Shown: in pieces, positions 1-11,774 of the stretch
Layout of the letters: every line of letters begins with the position of its first letter
Position numbering within the stretch: position 1 is the first letter of the stretch
From: Plasmopara viticola
Taxonomy: Eukaryota; Oomycota; Peronosporomycetes; Peronosporales; Peronosporaceae
Direction of reading: 5' to 3'
DNA: 64,000 bases
Assembly (NCBI GenBank): GCA_001695595.3
Contig: MBPM02000171.1
Location: 1-64,000 of the forward strand
The notes under the pieces: generated by a model
Database searches by the model: none
Told to the model about the DNA's origin: nothing
What the model saw: the letters and a program-made list of their open reading frames with translations, nothing else
Made by a program: the position numbers and the translations under genes

Positions 1-1050
1 GCACACGAATCGCGGCTTGCCAATGCTGTATTCCAGGAATCTCGAGAAATCTTGATCGCTGCTTAACTACGTAGGCAATGTCCGGTCTCGTACATGTTGA
101 TTGATATGTACATGAGATAGCCGATGAGATAGCGATATGGCTTTGACTGCAATTCTGTAGCTTCTGCATCTGTTTTCGGCAATTGCTTTTTGAAAACTTG
201 AGATCGAAGGCACATAGGTTATCGGTCGTCTTGGCGTTCTGCTCACCAGGTTGTTGCGTTACATCGTCAATGTAACGCGTTTGCTTGATCATGAGCGTTC
301 CGGCTTTCTTGTCGTGTTCAAACTTTATTCCCAATATAAATTTTGCGTTACCAAGCTCCTACATTTTCAACACTCTTGAGGGCATCTTTGGTCTCACGGA
401 TGTCGCGCGAGTCTTGGCTGCAGCTATCATATCGTCCACATAAAGGCAAACGTAGATGTGCCTGCTCTCAGAGAGCTTTAGATAAATGCACTACAACTCT
501 TGAAGCCATTTGAAACGAAGACGCCATGAAAAGTTTTATTCCAGGCGCTGACTGCTTGCATTAACCCGTAGATGGCCTATTTCAGCAAACAAACGTGATC
601 TCCAGTAGTCTCGACTTCAGACGGTACTTCCATATAGACTCGATCGCTTAGCTCACTAATCTGAATAGCAGCGTCTGCATCCAGCTGTTCCATTTCGCTG
701 CGAGGGAGTACGTTTCAAAAAAATCCCACACCGTACTTTTGTTCAAACCCTATTACGACAAGCCACAAGCCGAGCCTTGTAGCGAATAACTTGGCCGTTC
801 TCTTAGAGGACCCATCGACCATTAATCGGACGAGCAGCTCCACGTGGTACAAAGATTAAGTGCCATTTTATTCATGTGGTAATAGTTCCGTCTTCATTGC
901 TGCTTGCCATGCCACTGCTTCATCACTTGCAACCGCTTCAGCGTATGTGTTCGGGATGCCAGCGCCGCGTCGATTTTCGCCGCATAAGCCAACACTACTT
1001 CGGCAAATAATCCATCTTTGTCGACTTTTGGGCGCTATGGAGACGGTCAT
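1..1050 (-). pseudogene. copia reverse transcriptase fragment (RVT_2)
   Basis: Minus-strand translation gives AVASDEAVAWQAAMKTE (1050-868), the conserved entry to RVT_2, then in shifted frames GFEQKYGVGFFETYS-like and, further on, a stretch ending in SRDIRETKDALKSVENVGAW that follows the position of the YVDD active site, here disrupted. Several stops and frameshifts. The remainder (connection and RNase H) lies to the left of the window. Confidence 0.75.
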
Positions 1051-1404
1051 CCTTCACTTTCTTCCGATTTTCTTTCATCATCCAGCTCAAGCTGTCTTGC
1101 AGTGATAAAGTTGACTTTCGAGAACGCCTTGATCGCTCTGAGCCCGGACTAAACATTAAATGGTTCTCTTATGTATACGCGGGGGGTAATAGTCTGTCAG
1201 CTTTTGCCCAGTTGCTATATGATCTTCGAGTGCTCGGGGTCGCTCCAGATTAATATTGCGCTCTTATTCGACATCATCTATCTCAATATCTTGCGTAGAC
1301 TCCTCGACACAGTTCATGGGTTTGTTTATCACCGGCCGTCGCTCAACAAGCAAATGGGTCGCTCCTAGCTCGGTGTTTTGATTATACCGTTATCTTCACG
1401 CTCA

Positions 1405-2368
1405 TCAAGCTAGACAGATCGTGTTATCTTGATTTTTTTTAGATTCCAAAGCATGAACACGATAACCCTTCGCGTTTTCAGCATATCCAAGAAGCATACA
1501 CTCATCGCTCTTAAGGTCGAGCTTCGTTCTTTTAGTGCTGTCAACGTGAGCATGTCCTTGGGGCCCAAACACACGCAGGTATTGCATTCGTGGTTTCTCC
1601 TTCAAACTTATTTCGCACGGCGTCATGTCCCTTTGTTCGTGTTCACAAAACTGTTAATCAAATAGACTGCAGTGCTTGCAGCTTCCGCCCACCAAATCAT
1701 TGACATGCCCTTGCATGAAAACATGCTTTTGTCTTCTCCATGATAGTGCGATTTGTCCGTTCCGCTACACCGTTTTGTTGGGGGCTGTAAGTTCAGTCCA
1801 CTGATGCATGATACCATCCCGGGAGCCCATGGCTGTGGCCTTCTTGTCCACAGATTTCGTTCCATTGTCAGAGCGAATGCATTTGATTTGCTCTCCCCAT
1901 TGCTTTTCGAAAATTTTCTTGTACTTGGCGAGCTTCGCGGCGTCCTACTCCTCAGGAAGTAAGCAACAACGACACGAGAAATTCATCCACTTACATTTTC
2001 CAACTTTGAATATGAAGTAGAAGATATTTTTTTATCGGAAATCGTTTCGCTCGACGCCGTCAAGTAAACTTTAAACTGGACACGACTTATAATTTCAGCA
2101 TAGTGGGTGTAGTATTAGACTTTCCTCTGTAAGCACTTTGAAAAAGTGCAGACTATAAAGTCATCATTTTCCATCAATACCGTTTACATGGGTCCCTTAT
2201 GGGTCCCTTCACATCTGTATGAGCTAGCTTTAATACACGCGATGTCTTGAATATTGATTGTGACGAAAACAGCGATACGGTCGGCTTACTTTTCATACAT
2301 CCACTGCATATAGTCTGTTCCTTACGATTTTTCCGAAATGGCTTAATTCCACGGCGTAAAGCCGGCAC
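1405..2368 (-). pseudogene. copia integrase fragments
   Basis: Three open pieces in different frames are successive parts of a copia integrase: the GAG-pre-integrase/zinc-binding end with CSGCMKSKPTVSLF and LAHTDVKGP (2368-2174), the core with WWAEAASTAVYLINS (1865-1623), and the C-terminal part with RVFGPQGHAHVDSTKRTKLD and CMLLGYAENAKGYRV (1626-1405). The intervening frames are broken. Confidence 0.75.
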
Positions 2369-2495
2369 ACCATGTGTGACACGCTATGTTTTGACCACGC
2401 CACTCTCGCTTGAGTGTCCCATGCGCGCGTGCCATAGCTACCACTGATAACCAGCGCCGACGTACTCCACAAAGCGCGCTTTTTTAAGCTTGCAA

Positions 2496-2768
2496 TCAAG
2501 AACGAAAGCTTTGTCGACCTTTTTGCCAGAGCTTAAGCCTTATTCTTGCCCCTGAAACTCCACACGTCCACGTTTGCAACTTTTCCAACCGTCTATCGAG
2601 TCCTGGAATGTTTATAACATCTAGCATCCTGATGTGCTTACTGCTCGTCCTAGTCAGCTTTACAGTTCCTTTACCAAGAACACGCCGTTTCTTGCCGTCT
2701 GCGATGATCATATTGATGCTCAAGATCGTATCATCAAAATCAAATAGGTCTTCACGGTATGGTGTCAT
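2496..2768 (-). pseudogene. copia aspartic protease fragment
   Basis: The segment begins MTPYREDLFDF, which in copia polyproteins directly follows the catalytic DSGA(T/S) motif. The bases upstream (about 2770-2800) still give a broken version of that motif in the same direction. It continues with IIADGKKRRVLGKGTV, the usual flap-region strand. No intact protease. Confidence 0.65.
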
Positions 2769-2795
2769 ATACTGTGTCGCACCACTATCGATCAG

Positions 2796-3574
2796 TTATC
2801 CATCAAGCCAATTTTCGCCAACGTTGAATCTTGCGTCTTCATCAATGCCATCGCTTCCACCTAGGTAGTTTTGCTTCATGTATCCAACTCGATTACACTT
2901 GAAGCACTTTCCCTTATAGACACGTTTACTCTTCCTTGGACCGTAATCATTTAGTCCAGGTCCACGATTGCTTCTAAGCCGCCCATCGCTTTCGTGGACA
3001 GGAAACGCTTTCTTCGTCATCTCCTCCTTTTGCAACCGCTCATGCTCCTTCAACGCCTTCTCCTTGACCTCGATCAGCGTGATATTCTTAGCGTTTTTCA
3101 AAATCGACATGATCAGCTCATAGTCTGTCGGGACGCTGCTCAGCAGTACCACTAGCTGTCGCAATTCGTCAACAGGCTCTCCAAGTGACTTAAGGCCGAC
3201 AACAAGTTCGTCAAACGCATCCAAATGCTTGGATATAGTCGAGCCACTCTCCATCTTAAATTTATGTAGGCGGCGCGTCATCTCGACACAGTTGTGAAGC
3301 GTGGTGCGATTGTAGAGCTCTCGTAGAATGCTCTAAGCGTGCAAAGCTGTCGATGCAGACCGAACCTTGGTATTGTGCTGTGGCTCGAAACCCCGGGCGA
3401 TGGTTCCCAGTGCTTTGGCGGCGTTGAACAGCCAAGTATTCATCATCTTCTCTTCCCCTTTAACATTTGAACGTGCACCAACAATTCCTTTCGTGCCAGC
3501 GTCATGCGCATGTTAAACTCCCAGTGGAAGTAGTTTTCATTTAGTAGGACGATTTCGGTTTGCTTGAACGTCAT
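2796..3574 (-). pseudogene. copia gag fragment (UBN2-like) with degenerate zinc knuckle
   Basis: The open part (3281-2796) reads MTRRLHKFKMESGSTISKHL followed by a UBN2/gag-like helical region containing LVVLLSSVPTDYELI. Near 2920-2870 is a CCHC zinc knuckle, CFKCNRVGYMKQNY, in which the expected His is Met and the last Cys is Tyr, so it should not bind zinc. The N-terminal part (3574-3282) can be followed in other frames with a frameshift near 3490 and an in-frame stop near 3335. Dead gag. Confidence 0.8.
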
Positions 3575-4477
3575 AGCTGCCGTGCTGGGTAGATTTCTTG
3601 GTGCGGCTGTTAATTTGTTTGATTTGTTGGGAAAAACCGAAGTGAATGTATTTAGTCCTCAGTTCGCTACCCTGTGCTATATCGAAGCCTTTCCGTCTAG
3701 ATCATTTTAGAAGGTACTACAAGCAACCTTATTTATCTACCAATTAACGAACTACCATTATGCCCGTAATCAATATCCGTTACCATGATAGCAAATGTAA
3801 ACATCACCGTAATAGTTGTGGCGTCACCCACGCACATTCAGCGGTGTATCTCAACAAATCTGAACTCGCAAGGGTATTTTGCAATAAAACATGGCTCTTT
3901 GGGCACGCAATCATTTCCATATCCAACTGATTCACTTGAACTGCAAATAGATTTTGCAATATTTTAACACTTCCTTGTTCAATCAAATCACTCGGATCGC
4001 ATATCCAATTAATCGATTTGAATTTGGAGGTGTTTGCGAAGCAATACAAAGGGAAATTCGACTTTGGTTTGAAGCTCACGCAGAAACGAAAGCCGTTTTC
4101 GAAGCTGAGACGCAATTGGAACATGTTGCTTCTAAATGGAGCGACAGGAGTGCTCGGCGCGCCAGTTGTGTTGTAGTTGGGTCTTGTCCTCACATTCCAT
4201 ATGGCTTCATGTGAAAAATTTCCCATCAAAGTGTAATTTACCGATTGTCTAGATTTATACCTACACTTTATATCACATTCTGGTAAAAAAAATCAATTTG
4301 AGTAACCTTTTGCACTATTCCTTAGTTGTGAAGCTTTTACACACTATTCTATCGATGCGAGTGCATAAACATTCAGTATTACTATCGACCCCTCTTTGTC
4401 ATTCTGTCCAGGAATTTTGCGCAATTTTTCTTTTTTTTGCAGTTGACCAAAAGTTGGTTCAACTCGGTCTCATTGGA
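3575..4477. other. Intergenic stretch between copia relic and kinase gene
   Basis: AT-rich DNA. It holds a 141-codon open frame on the minus strand (4229-3804) with an open frame on the opposite strand over the same bases; neither resembles a family I recognise nor has supporting splice or start context. Part could be the worn 5' LTR of the copia element. A pyrimidine-rich run ending in CAG at about 4424-4442, just before the kinase start, could be the acceptor of a 5' UTR intron. Confidence 0.5.
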
Positions 4478-7386
4478 ATGAGCTCCGCTGCCTCCTCGTC
4501 GGCCGAGAGCGATGTGGAGCTAATGCGTACAATTTTGGGTGAGCATGTTCCACAAAGCGTCATTCTCACGTGTTTGAATGCGTGCGCCTTCGACGTCAGT
4601 GCGGCTTTGAACTGGTACTTTGCGGAGGTCGCATCGTCTCCTGCTGCTTCTCCTTCCTTGGCTTCAGAGCAGCAATTGGTACTGAGCGAGACAGCAACCT
4701 CTCCCAATTCTCTTAGCATCCAATCAGGACTCAGTTTCACGCTCCATCCACGTGCCTGGCAGGGCATGGTGAGTAAGTCGGAGGCCTATTACGCCACACT
4801 CACACGGGGGGACCCAGCTTATGATCTACTCACACCTAGCAATGAAAAATTTCTGACCATTCGCTTACGTAAACGTGGCTGGCGTACGGGGACTTTTCTA
4901 GGACCGCCGTCGCCTGCCACCCAAAGACCTTTTTTCGCGAATGGAGATGTGGTGACGCTCGAGTGCAATGGATTGTGGTTGAAGGCCAGTTCGCTTAATA
5001 AAATCTTGCAGTGGAAAGCGCCATCGGAAGACGATCGCAATAAGTTTGTGATTCGTGGCCTACCACTGGGCAAGAAGTTGGCCCCCGGGGACTACTTTTT
5101 CCTAACAAGCTACAAGTGGAAAGACAAGGAGATTGTGCGCAAAGACGAGCGTCCCGTCGGGATCAGCAGCTACAATACGAATGTACATCGCTGCTTTCTC
5201 GGGCTCGATCGTATTAAGACGTAGGGTTGGATATCGTGAGGTTTGCTCAGCTAGCGATTGACTTTGATTCTCCTCTTGCTTGCTCTACAGGGCAAATCAG
5301 CGCTTGTATCTATACGCAAAACTCACGCGAAACGCGCTTAACAGTATCCCAAAAGCTGACGATCCAATCGGCGTCCATAACATCTTGCTCAGTGTCATGG
5401 GAACACCCGTGCAATCTGGGGGTAATACTTTGCAAGCACCTTCACCCACGGTACGTAATTTTGGGTTAATGATGGATAAGCTCCAAGCTAAGGACGTTTC
5501 TGGTTCGTTGTTTTACGACTGCAATGTTTGCTGCAGCATTACAACGACTTGTTGTCGGATGAGATTCAAACGACACAAGTCAAGATTGATCAAATGGAGA
5601 ATATTATTGGTTCCAACGTTTCTCGCGATCACCTTGCCTATATGTTGGATGGTGCAGGTGGAGACGTGCAGGTCGCTCTAGAGCATTATTTCATGAGTCT
5701 GTCGGCAGAGACGGGACCAGCAATCTCAACGACTATCACATCTACTAGTGTGCCCCCATCAGCACAGACGCGGGTCGTACAATCGGCAGCCAATTACGAG
5801 GAGGCTCAAGCTCGTGCATACGCGGAAGCCAAAGCAAATCACGACTCCCGACCGCTCAGCCAGCTCATTTTGGGTATCCCATCTATATCGGACCCATTAC
5901 CGTCGTCTAACACGGAGCCAATGACAAAACCACCTGGTACCACGTCGAAGGTCAAGCATGGCGTTGTAGTAACACCTCCACACTCAGCGTCTGTTGACGT
6001 TACAAGTACTCATGTTGGCGAGCCGTCACCTGGCATGCTCTCCCCTGTGTCATCACCGAATTCGCTGCCAATCTCTTCACCTGCCACTGCTTTATCCAAT
6101 GGTAGCGTTGCTCTTGCTTCGATAGCTGATTCTGGTGGGGCTGCGGTGCCTCAAAAGATCAAAGATGAAGTTTGTGTGGATTCGATGGACTACCAAGAAG
6201 GAAGGTTACAGCAAACAACGCAACCGGAGCAACAAATGCTTCATCCAGAGCATCGAGACAATGCATTCGAGACGGATTTTGAGGCAATAGTGGACGGGTG
6301 GAGGCGCTTACGATTCAGGATTTCGAGATGCTGAGTGTACTAGGCAAAGGCAGTTTTGGAGCTGTCATGTTAGTGCGATTTAAAAAGGACGGACGTGTGT
6401 TTGCTCTTAAAATAATCAAGAAGAACAACATGGATCAGGCGGACGTAAAAAATGCGATGGAAGAACGACAAATTCTGCAACGTATTGATCATCCATACAT
6501 TTGTGGACTGGTCTTTGCCTTTCAGACCAATAAACGATTATATCTTGGCATGAAGTACTACGCAGCTGGAGACTTGTTTTACCACTTGAACATGAAAGGC
6601 CAACTCAGTGTGAAGGATGCAAAACTGTATGGAGCTGAGCTTGTGTTGGCCATTTCATATTTGCATGAACTCAACATACTTTATCGCGACCTCAAACCTT
6701 CAAACGTCATGATTGATTCCGAAGGTCACATCGGTGTGGTCGACTTTGGTCTATCAAAGCAGCATATTTATGGAAGCAACTTTGGTGTAAAGACCCTGTC
6801 AGGTACGGCTGAATATGTGGCCCCAGAAGCTCTCGCACAATCCGCGGACGGGTCTCGTAATTACGGCAAAGCCTACGACTGGTGGAGCCTTGGGATTGTA
6901 ATTGTACGTGCTTTGATGTGGCTGTTTTTATGTCACGTCTGATCTTTTGTATGTCTTGGCTCTAATGCAGTATGAAATGTTGGTTGGTGAGTCGCCTTTT
7001 ACGACGAAAACGAGCATACGATGTTAAGTCGAATTGCGTACTCGGATGTGGTGTTTCCGACGGACTTTCCTGAAGATGCACATGAATTGGTTAGAGGTTT
7101 GCTCTCTAAGGATCCAAAGCGGCGGCTTGGAGCGGAATCCATGGGCGGAGTGGATGCTATCAAGCAATGCCAATTCTTTCAACACATTGACTGGGAGAAG
7201 CTTTTACAACGAGAAGTTAAAGCTCACTGGACGCCAAAACTCAGCGGAGAGACTGATACTAGGTACGTGGACCCAGAATTTATCGACGAGGGTCCACCAT
7301 CAGCAGCCTACGACCCAAGTGCTGATACAGGCAATACGCTTAGCAAGCGTTTTAGTCAATTTTCATTCAATCACAATCTCAAGTGA
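4478..7386 (+). CDS. AGC-family Ser/Thr protein kinase with two N-terminal UBA/CUE-like domains, frameshifted
   Basis: Exons proposed: 4478-5220, 5291-5450, 5537-6204, 6291-6903, 6971-7386; the third intron (6205-6290) is the least certain. About 866 residues. Residues about 11-48 (VELMRTILGEHVPQSVI..) and 318-356 (DQMENIIGSNVSRDHL.. GGDVQVALEHYF) look like UBA/CUE ubiquitin-binding helices. Between them is a strand-rich region I cannot name. The kinase domain starts near residue 533: glycine loop LGKGSFGAV, lysine in FALKIIKK, catalytic YRDLKPSN, DFGLSK, activation segment KTLSGTAEYVAPE, then the AGC C-tail with hydrophobic motif FSQFSF, the PDK1-docking signature. The reading frame breaks at the T-run 6997-7000: GESPF should continue YDENEHTMLSRI but one base is missing, so a strict reading stops at 7025. 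Either a recent null allele or a sequence error. Family sure; exact role unknown. Confidence 0.85.
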
Positions 7387-9818
7387 GATACAATCTGGAT
7401 CAAAGTGGACACTACGACGTTGTACTCCAAATTTTACGCCTACGTTCTGGTCTCGGGATTCTAAAAGCGATAGAAGAGTAAGTCTTGAAGCTGCTCGCGC
7501 ATGACGTGACCTTTGATCATTGCGTTGACGACGCAAAAAGTAGGCACAACAAGACTGCAAAGTAATCGGTACTTTCGGCAATGGACATACCCTTGACGGT
7601 AGATCGAATTTGTTCGCGCGCAGATTAAAGTTCAAGGCTGTGGGCATCGACTTTTTGATACGAAATAGTAATTGACTGATTTCTTATAGCCAAACGGAGC
7701 TTTTGGAGCTGGAATAAGCTACAGGGGACAGCGAGGGCGTCGATATCATTGTCAGCCCCCCAGCACCGATAGGCAGCGGGTTTTTGAGTGCATCAATTAA
7801 TAGACTACTTGCGCTATAAAGTTTCTTGAACGGACTCGATCAGCAGTTGCTTTGTCTGACTGTACTATTCATTACACGTTAAAAGGACTTCGCCAGAATT
7901 TCTGCTTTTACAAAAAAGGATTACGTCGTACCCACTCGTTTTTGTGCCATACATGTCTTTTATATCATATTTGAAAGACACCAAATACTTATCCGGAACA
8001 CATCAATTTCTACAGTTATAACGATAGCCACCCAAGTTGACTTTCACTTCTTAATCGACCTTCTGCTTCATTCTCATACTGGATAGTCGATCTCATACCT
8101 TCCCAATGACGAATCTCGACGGATATGGGTCTTTATGACTCGATGCCGTTTATATCGTTCCAGCACTGTCTTTCTAGCAGTGTTTCATTTTTGTTAGAGT
8201 GCATCTTAGATGTACCATGATAGCGCTTGATCTTCTCTCCGAGGGAAACCCTGCATTATAGACCCGTTGCGCTGCCTCTTCTTCCTCCGATCGGGGCAGG
8301 AGTGTGGGCCTTGTTTTATCTTGATACGAGTGCTACCCCTCGGCTGTTGGTTCTCGACAGTAAGTGCGAGGGGTCTTCCACTGCAGAGCGCATCCGGGCC
8401 AAAAGCAACTTGTCCAGATTCATAGTACCCTTGTGGCGCACTCACCGCTCTCGTGTCTCCATATGCTGGCAAATGTCCATTCCTAGATTCTATGTCAAAG
8501 TAAGTGCATTCGCTGCCGTCGTGCACTTTTTGCTGTCTTGTTCAACCTGCCAGTCGTCATAATCGACGTCTGACGTACGCGATTGGCTTCGAGCACCTTA
8601 AGCATTGTCGCGACAAGATTAGCACGCGCTTTACAGGCAAAGACGCAGCTCCTCTCATCATAGCGCACAAGAACAAATTTTGTGAAAAGGTAACCTCTGA
8701 TACTCACGAGAGTGCTTGAGTCGTTCACGTTGCGGGGTACAAAACCTTATGCGTGTCACACAAATATTGCAACATGCATAAATTCTCACAGCACACGGAG
8801 CTTAAATTCCATTCAGTCCTCGATACAGAACCGTGTACTCCACTTACTGGCTTGAAGCCCTTACAGTCTCGACAGACGACGACTTGTTGATAGTCGTTTG
8901 ACCTCATGCGGCAATTTGTAGCACTCTTCTCACCGGTAGCGATGACAAAGCCGAGTACTAGTTGCACAGGGTTTTTTGCGTGTGAAGTCGAGAGCCTCAG
9001 CTGTCTCGCCATGGCAGCGTAGCTGGGTCATGCAGCGAGTCGAGCGCTCCGGCGAGGCAATATAAGTATGTAACAAACAACAAAGTTAACGCCAGCGGGC
9101 CATTAATTGGTCCTTGTCTCGTGGCGATTTAAACGCGCGTTCTGGTGGTGAATAAGGGCGGCAATTTGGGGTACAAAATTTGCCTTTCGCATCGCTTTCG
9201 ATAGCTAGATCGCAAAAAAGAGGATGCAATGGATCAATTACACTTCAATTATGTTCCCACAAAATCGTTTATTTTCCTGCTGTCACGTATGAGATCATTT
9301 TTAAGGACATGCTATGAATCGGGATTTAGAAAGGCAAAGTCAACTGCGTCGAAAGTTCACAAGATAATAACATCGAAATTACAATAGAACGCTCAAAGCC
9401 TGACTTAATGTGCCGCCCAGCGGTTCTCCGCAACAAATGCACGTTCGAATCGAAAACTATACGACAAGCTTTCGAGTTTATAATTTCCTCTGACCCTTGC
9501 ATTCACTTCTCACCTCTAATCCTCCTTTTTGACATCAGCTGGGGGTAAATATTAAACATGACTGAGAAAACCCGGGCATCGCCCCCCTTCGCAAAGCTTA
9601 GGCCAAAGATTTGCAAGAAACAGGAACTGTCAATCGGTCATACCCACCAATCAATGAGATGCACCCACCACTCAATGGGACGGGGTCATGCTCAAAAAAT
9701 CATGACCAAACCGTGGAAAGCTCGGCGGACCTAACGGTGGGTCGTCTGCACTCGATGCTTCTCCTTCCATTGTGCGATTTACCAAGCGACATTGAACAAC
9801 ATTGAAAGTGATACCCAA
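7387..9818. other. Long intergenic stretch with no supported gene
   Basis: 2.4 kb without a convincing coding region. Short open frames at 8206-9012 occur on both strands with many stops. One minus-strand piece (9012-8725) has several cysteines (CRDCKG, CCENLC, YLCDTH) reminiscent of a transposase zinc ribbon, but this is too weak to call. The last 200 bases hold the putative promoter of the LEA-like gene, including TCCATT and ATTTACC elements around 9766-9785. Confidence 0.5.
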
Positions 9819-11774
9819 ATGGCTGATTTGCAGAACAAAATGGACGCTCACCAGCAAGACATTGATCAAGCCAGGAAGCAAATTGACGCCACGGCACAGC
9901 GGGCCGATGCCTATTTGACGGAGGTGCGAAGAGTTATATGCTGAGTTTGTTGTTTTGCTAATCTTTGGTGTTTTGAAAATCTATAGCTAACGAAGCGGGT
10001 GGAAGACTTTGAGAAGAAGCACGCAAACTCGAAGCCTGCTGGACAATATTTGAAGTCGGCGCTGGATGCTTCGCGTTCAGCTACGCAGAAGCTCAAGGAT
10101 CGGGGTCAGGAATTGTCGGAAAGATCGGTGCCTGTGGCGCTGGACGGTGTGCACACTGTTCGTGAATCGCTGGACGACCTCCAGCAGCAAGCTGTAGCGT
10201 ACGACACTAAGTACGCGGGTTCGCGTGGCCAAGAAGTCGTGGACACGCTACAGGATTATGTGAATGCCGGTCGGCAACGTGCCACTGACGCCATGGAGAC
10301 GACTAACGAGCAGTTGATGAAATTGCGCGACGCCATTGGCAACATGGCTGGTCAAGCAAGTCATGGGGCCCAAGTGGCGACGGGTGAAGCTGTCCGTGCA
10401 GCTGAATTTGGCGACGAAAAGCTAGGTGTAAGCAGTGCGGCCGGTGGAGTTGTTCAAAAGGTGCGCGATTTGGACGCACGCTTGGGTGTGACGGCTGCCG
10501 CAACAATGGTGGACAAGAAACTTACGGGTGGACTTGGCAGCAAAGTGGCTGCAACAACCGTGGACATTGCAACCGAAGGCGTCAGCTATATCTCTGACAC
10601 GCTACAAAGTGCGAAGACGACAGCACAGCATTCGGAAACAGCTCAAGAAGCTGAAGCTAAGGGGGCAGCTGTTAGTGATGCCGCCGTGACAAAGGGTAAT
10701 AGTGTGAAGCAGACTTTTACGGAAGCTTACGAGAAGAGTAAGGAGCGATTTGACGTGACGGCGAAGAAGGCTGAACAGAAGGCTGGTGAGTTGAAGGACA
10801 CAACCGTGGAAAAATCGGAACAAGCAAAGGATGTGGCCAAGGAAAAAGCAGGACAGGTCAAGGACAAGGCTGGAGAGATGACTGACTTGTCGAAGGAGAA
10901 AGCTGGTCAAGCTACCGATATGGTAAAGGACAAAGCTGGGGAGATGACGAGTAAGGCCGGTGAGGTTGCTGAATCGACAAAGAATAAGGCGGGTCAGGCG
11001 AAGGAGATGGCTGCTGACAAGGCTGGACAAGTTACTGAATCGACAAAGAATAAGGCGGGTCAGGCGAAGGAGATGGCTGCTGATAAAGCTGGACAAGCTA
11101 AAGATAAGGCTGGTGATATGAGCGAAATGGCGAAAGAGAAGGCGGGGTCGGCAAAAAATGTGACTGAAGGTAAAGCTGGCCAGATTAAGGAAAAAACTGG
11201 AGAAATGGCTGGTTCGGTCAAGGAGAAGGCTTGTCAGGCGAAAGAGGCGACAAAGGAAAAGACCGGACAAGCTGTAGACACAGCAAAAGATCAAGCTGGA
11301 ATGGCAGGGAATGAAGCTAGCAAAAGTGCCGGTCATGCCCATGATGTAGCAGAAGGGAAGGCGAGCGAAGCTGCGGACAAAATTGGCAAGGGAAAGGAGA
11401 ATACTCAGGGGATGGCTAATGATACCAAGGAGTCGCCGAGTGTGGTTGGTCAGGCCAAGGACAAAGCGAAGAGTTTTAAGGATCAAGTGAAGGATCGAAT
11501 CTCGGGCGCTGTTAGTTCGGTGAAACACGTTGGTGCGAAAGCGGAAGCCAAGGCGACAAAGCCGAAAGAGCCAAGTTTAACGCAAGACGAGACAACTTCT
11601 GAAAAGGCTTTGGAAGCCATGAAACAAACGCGTGCCAAGGAGTCAGAAGCAGCAAAGACCGCTGCCGGAACAGCGCGCACGGAAGTGCACGGCGAGCATG
11701 AGGTGACTGGGGAAGAGCGTGACACACCCGGGTTCAGATTAGCTCAACAGCAGGCGTCAAAGTACACGAAGTGA
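9819..11774 (+). CDS. LEA-like (group 3/LEA_4) 11-mer repeat protein, family member A
   Basis: Exon 1 9819-9923, intron 9924-9986 (63 nt), exon 2 9987-11774; 630 residues. Start chosen at MADLQNKMDAHQQDID; the joined sequence is ..ADAYLTE|LTKRVEDF... Residues about 30-240 form the family core, with the motifs EYDGEKLGV-like FGDEKLGVSS, VRDLDARLGVTAAA and a GGLGSKVAATTVD turn. From about residue 280 on the protein is amphipathic, Lys/Asp/Ala-rich repeats of 11 residues (DKAGQAKEMA.., ESTKNKAGQAK..), the hallmark of group 3 LEA proteins, which are disordered in solution and fold into helices on drying or on membranes. No signal peptide or membrane segment. Closest relative in the window is the gene at 53.1-54.4 kb. 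A role in stress, spore or cyst survival, or lipid-surface coating is inference only. Confidence 0.85.
10969..11100 (+). repeat. 66-bp tandem duplication inside the LEA repeat region
   Basis: Two adjacent 66-bp units (10969-11034 and 11035-11100) are nearly identical. Each encodes 22 residues, that is, two 11-residue LEA repeats, including ESTKNKAGQAKEMAADKAGQ. The very low divergence against the other, degenerate repeats shows a recent in-frame expansion. Confidence 0.85.

Larger units (their letters stand above)
1..3574 (-). mobile_element. Decayed Ty1/copia LTR retrotransposon, 5' part to reverse transcriptase
   Basis: Read on the minus strand, the order is gag, protease, integrase, reverse transcriptase, which is the Ty1/copia order (integrase before RT). 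Gag starts at an ATG at 3574 (MTFKQTEIVLLNENYFHWEF). All frames are broken by stops and frameshifts, so it cannot encode a working polyprotein. The RT and RNase H end runs off the left edge of the window. No LTR could be delimited: a second copy would lie outside the window, and no matching TG..CA repeat was recognised beyond 3600. This is an old element. Family order and domains are confident; the exact outer boundary is not. Confidence 0.85.

Noticed and set aside
3804..4229. 141-codon minus-strand frame
   Set aside because: No family resemblance, overlapping open frame on the other strand, lies in probable LTR-derived DNA.
8206..9012. Minus-strand open frames with clustered cysteines, possibly a piggyBac zinc ribbon
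   Set aside because: Cysteine spacing does not fit the family well, no DDE-type core is seen beside it, and both strands are open here. Not enough to call.
10602..11528. 308-codon minus-strand open frame opposite the LEA repeats
   Set aside because: It is a shadow of the repeat-rich plus-strand gene: codon bias of the repeats (few stops in the antisense frame) creates it. Leu/Phe/Ser-rich with no sense of its own.
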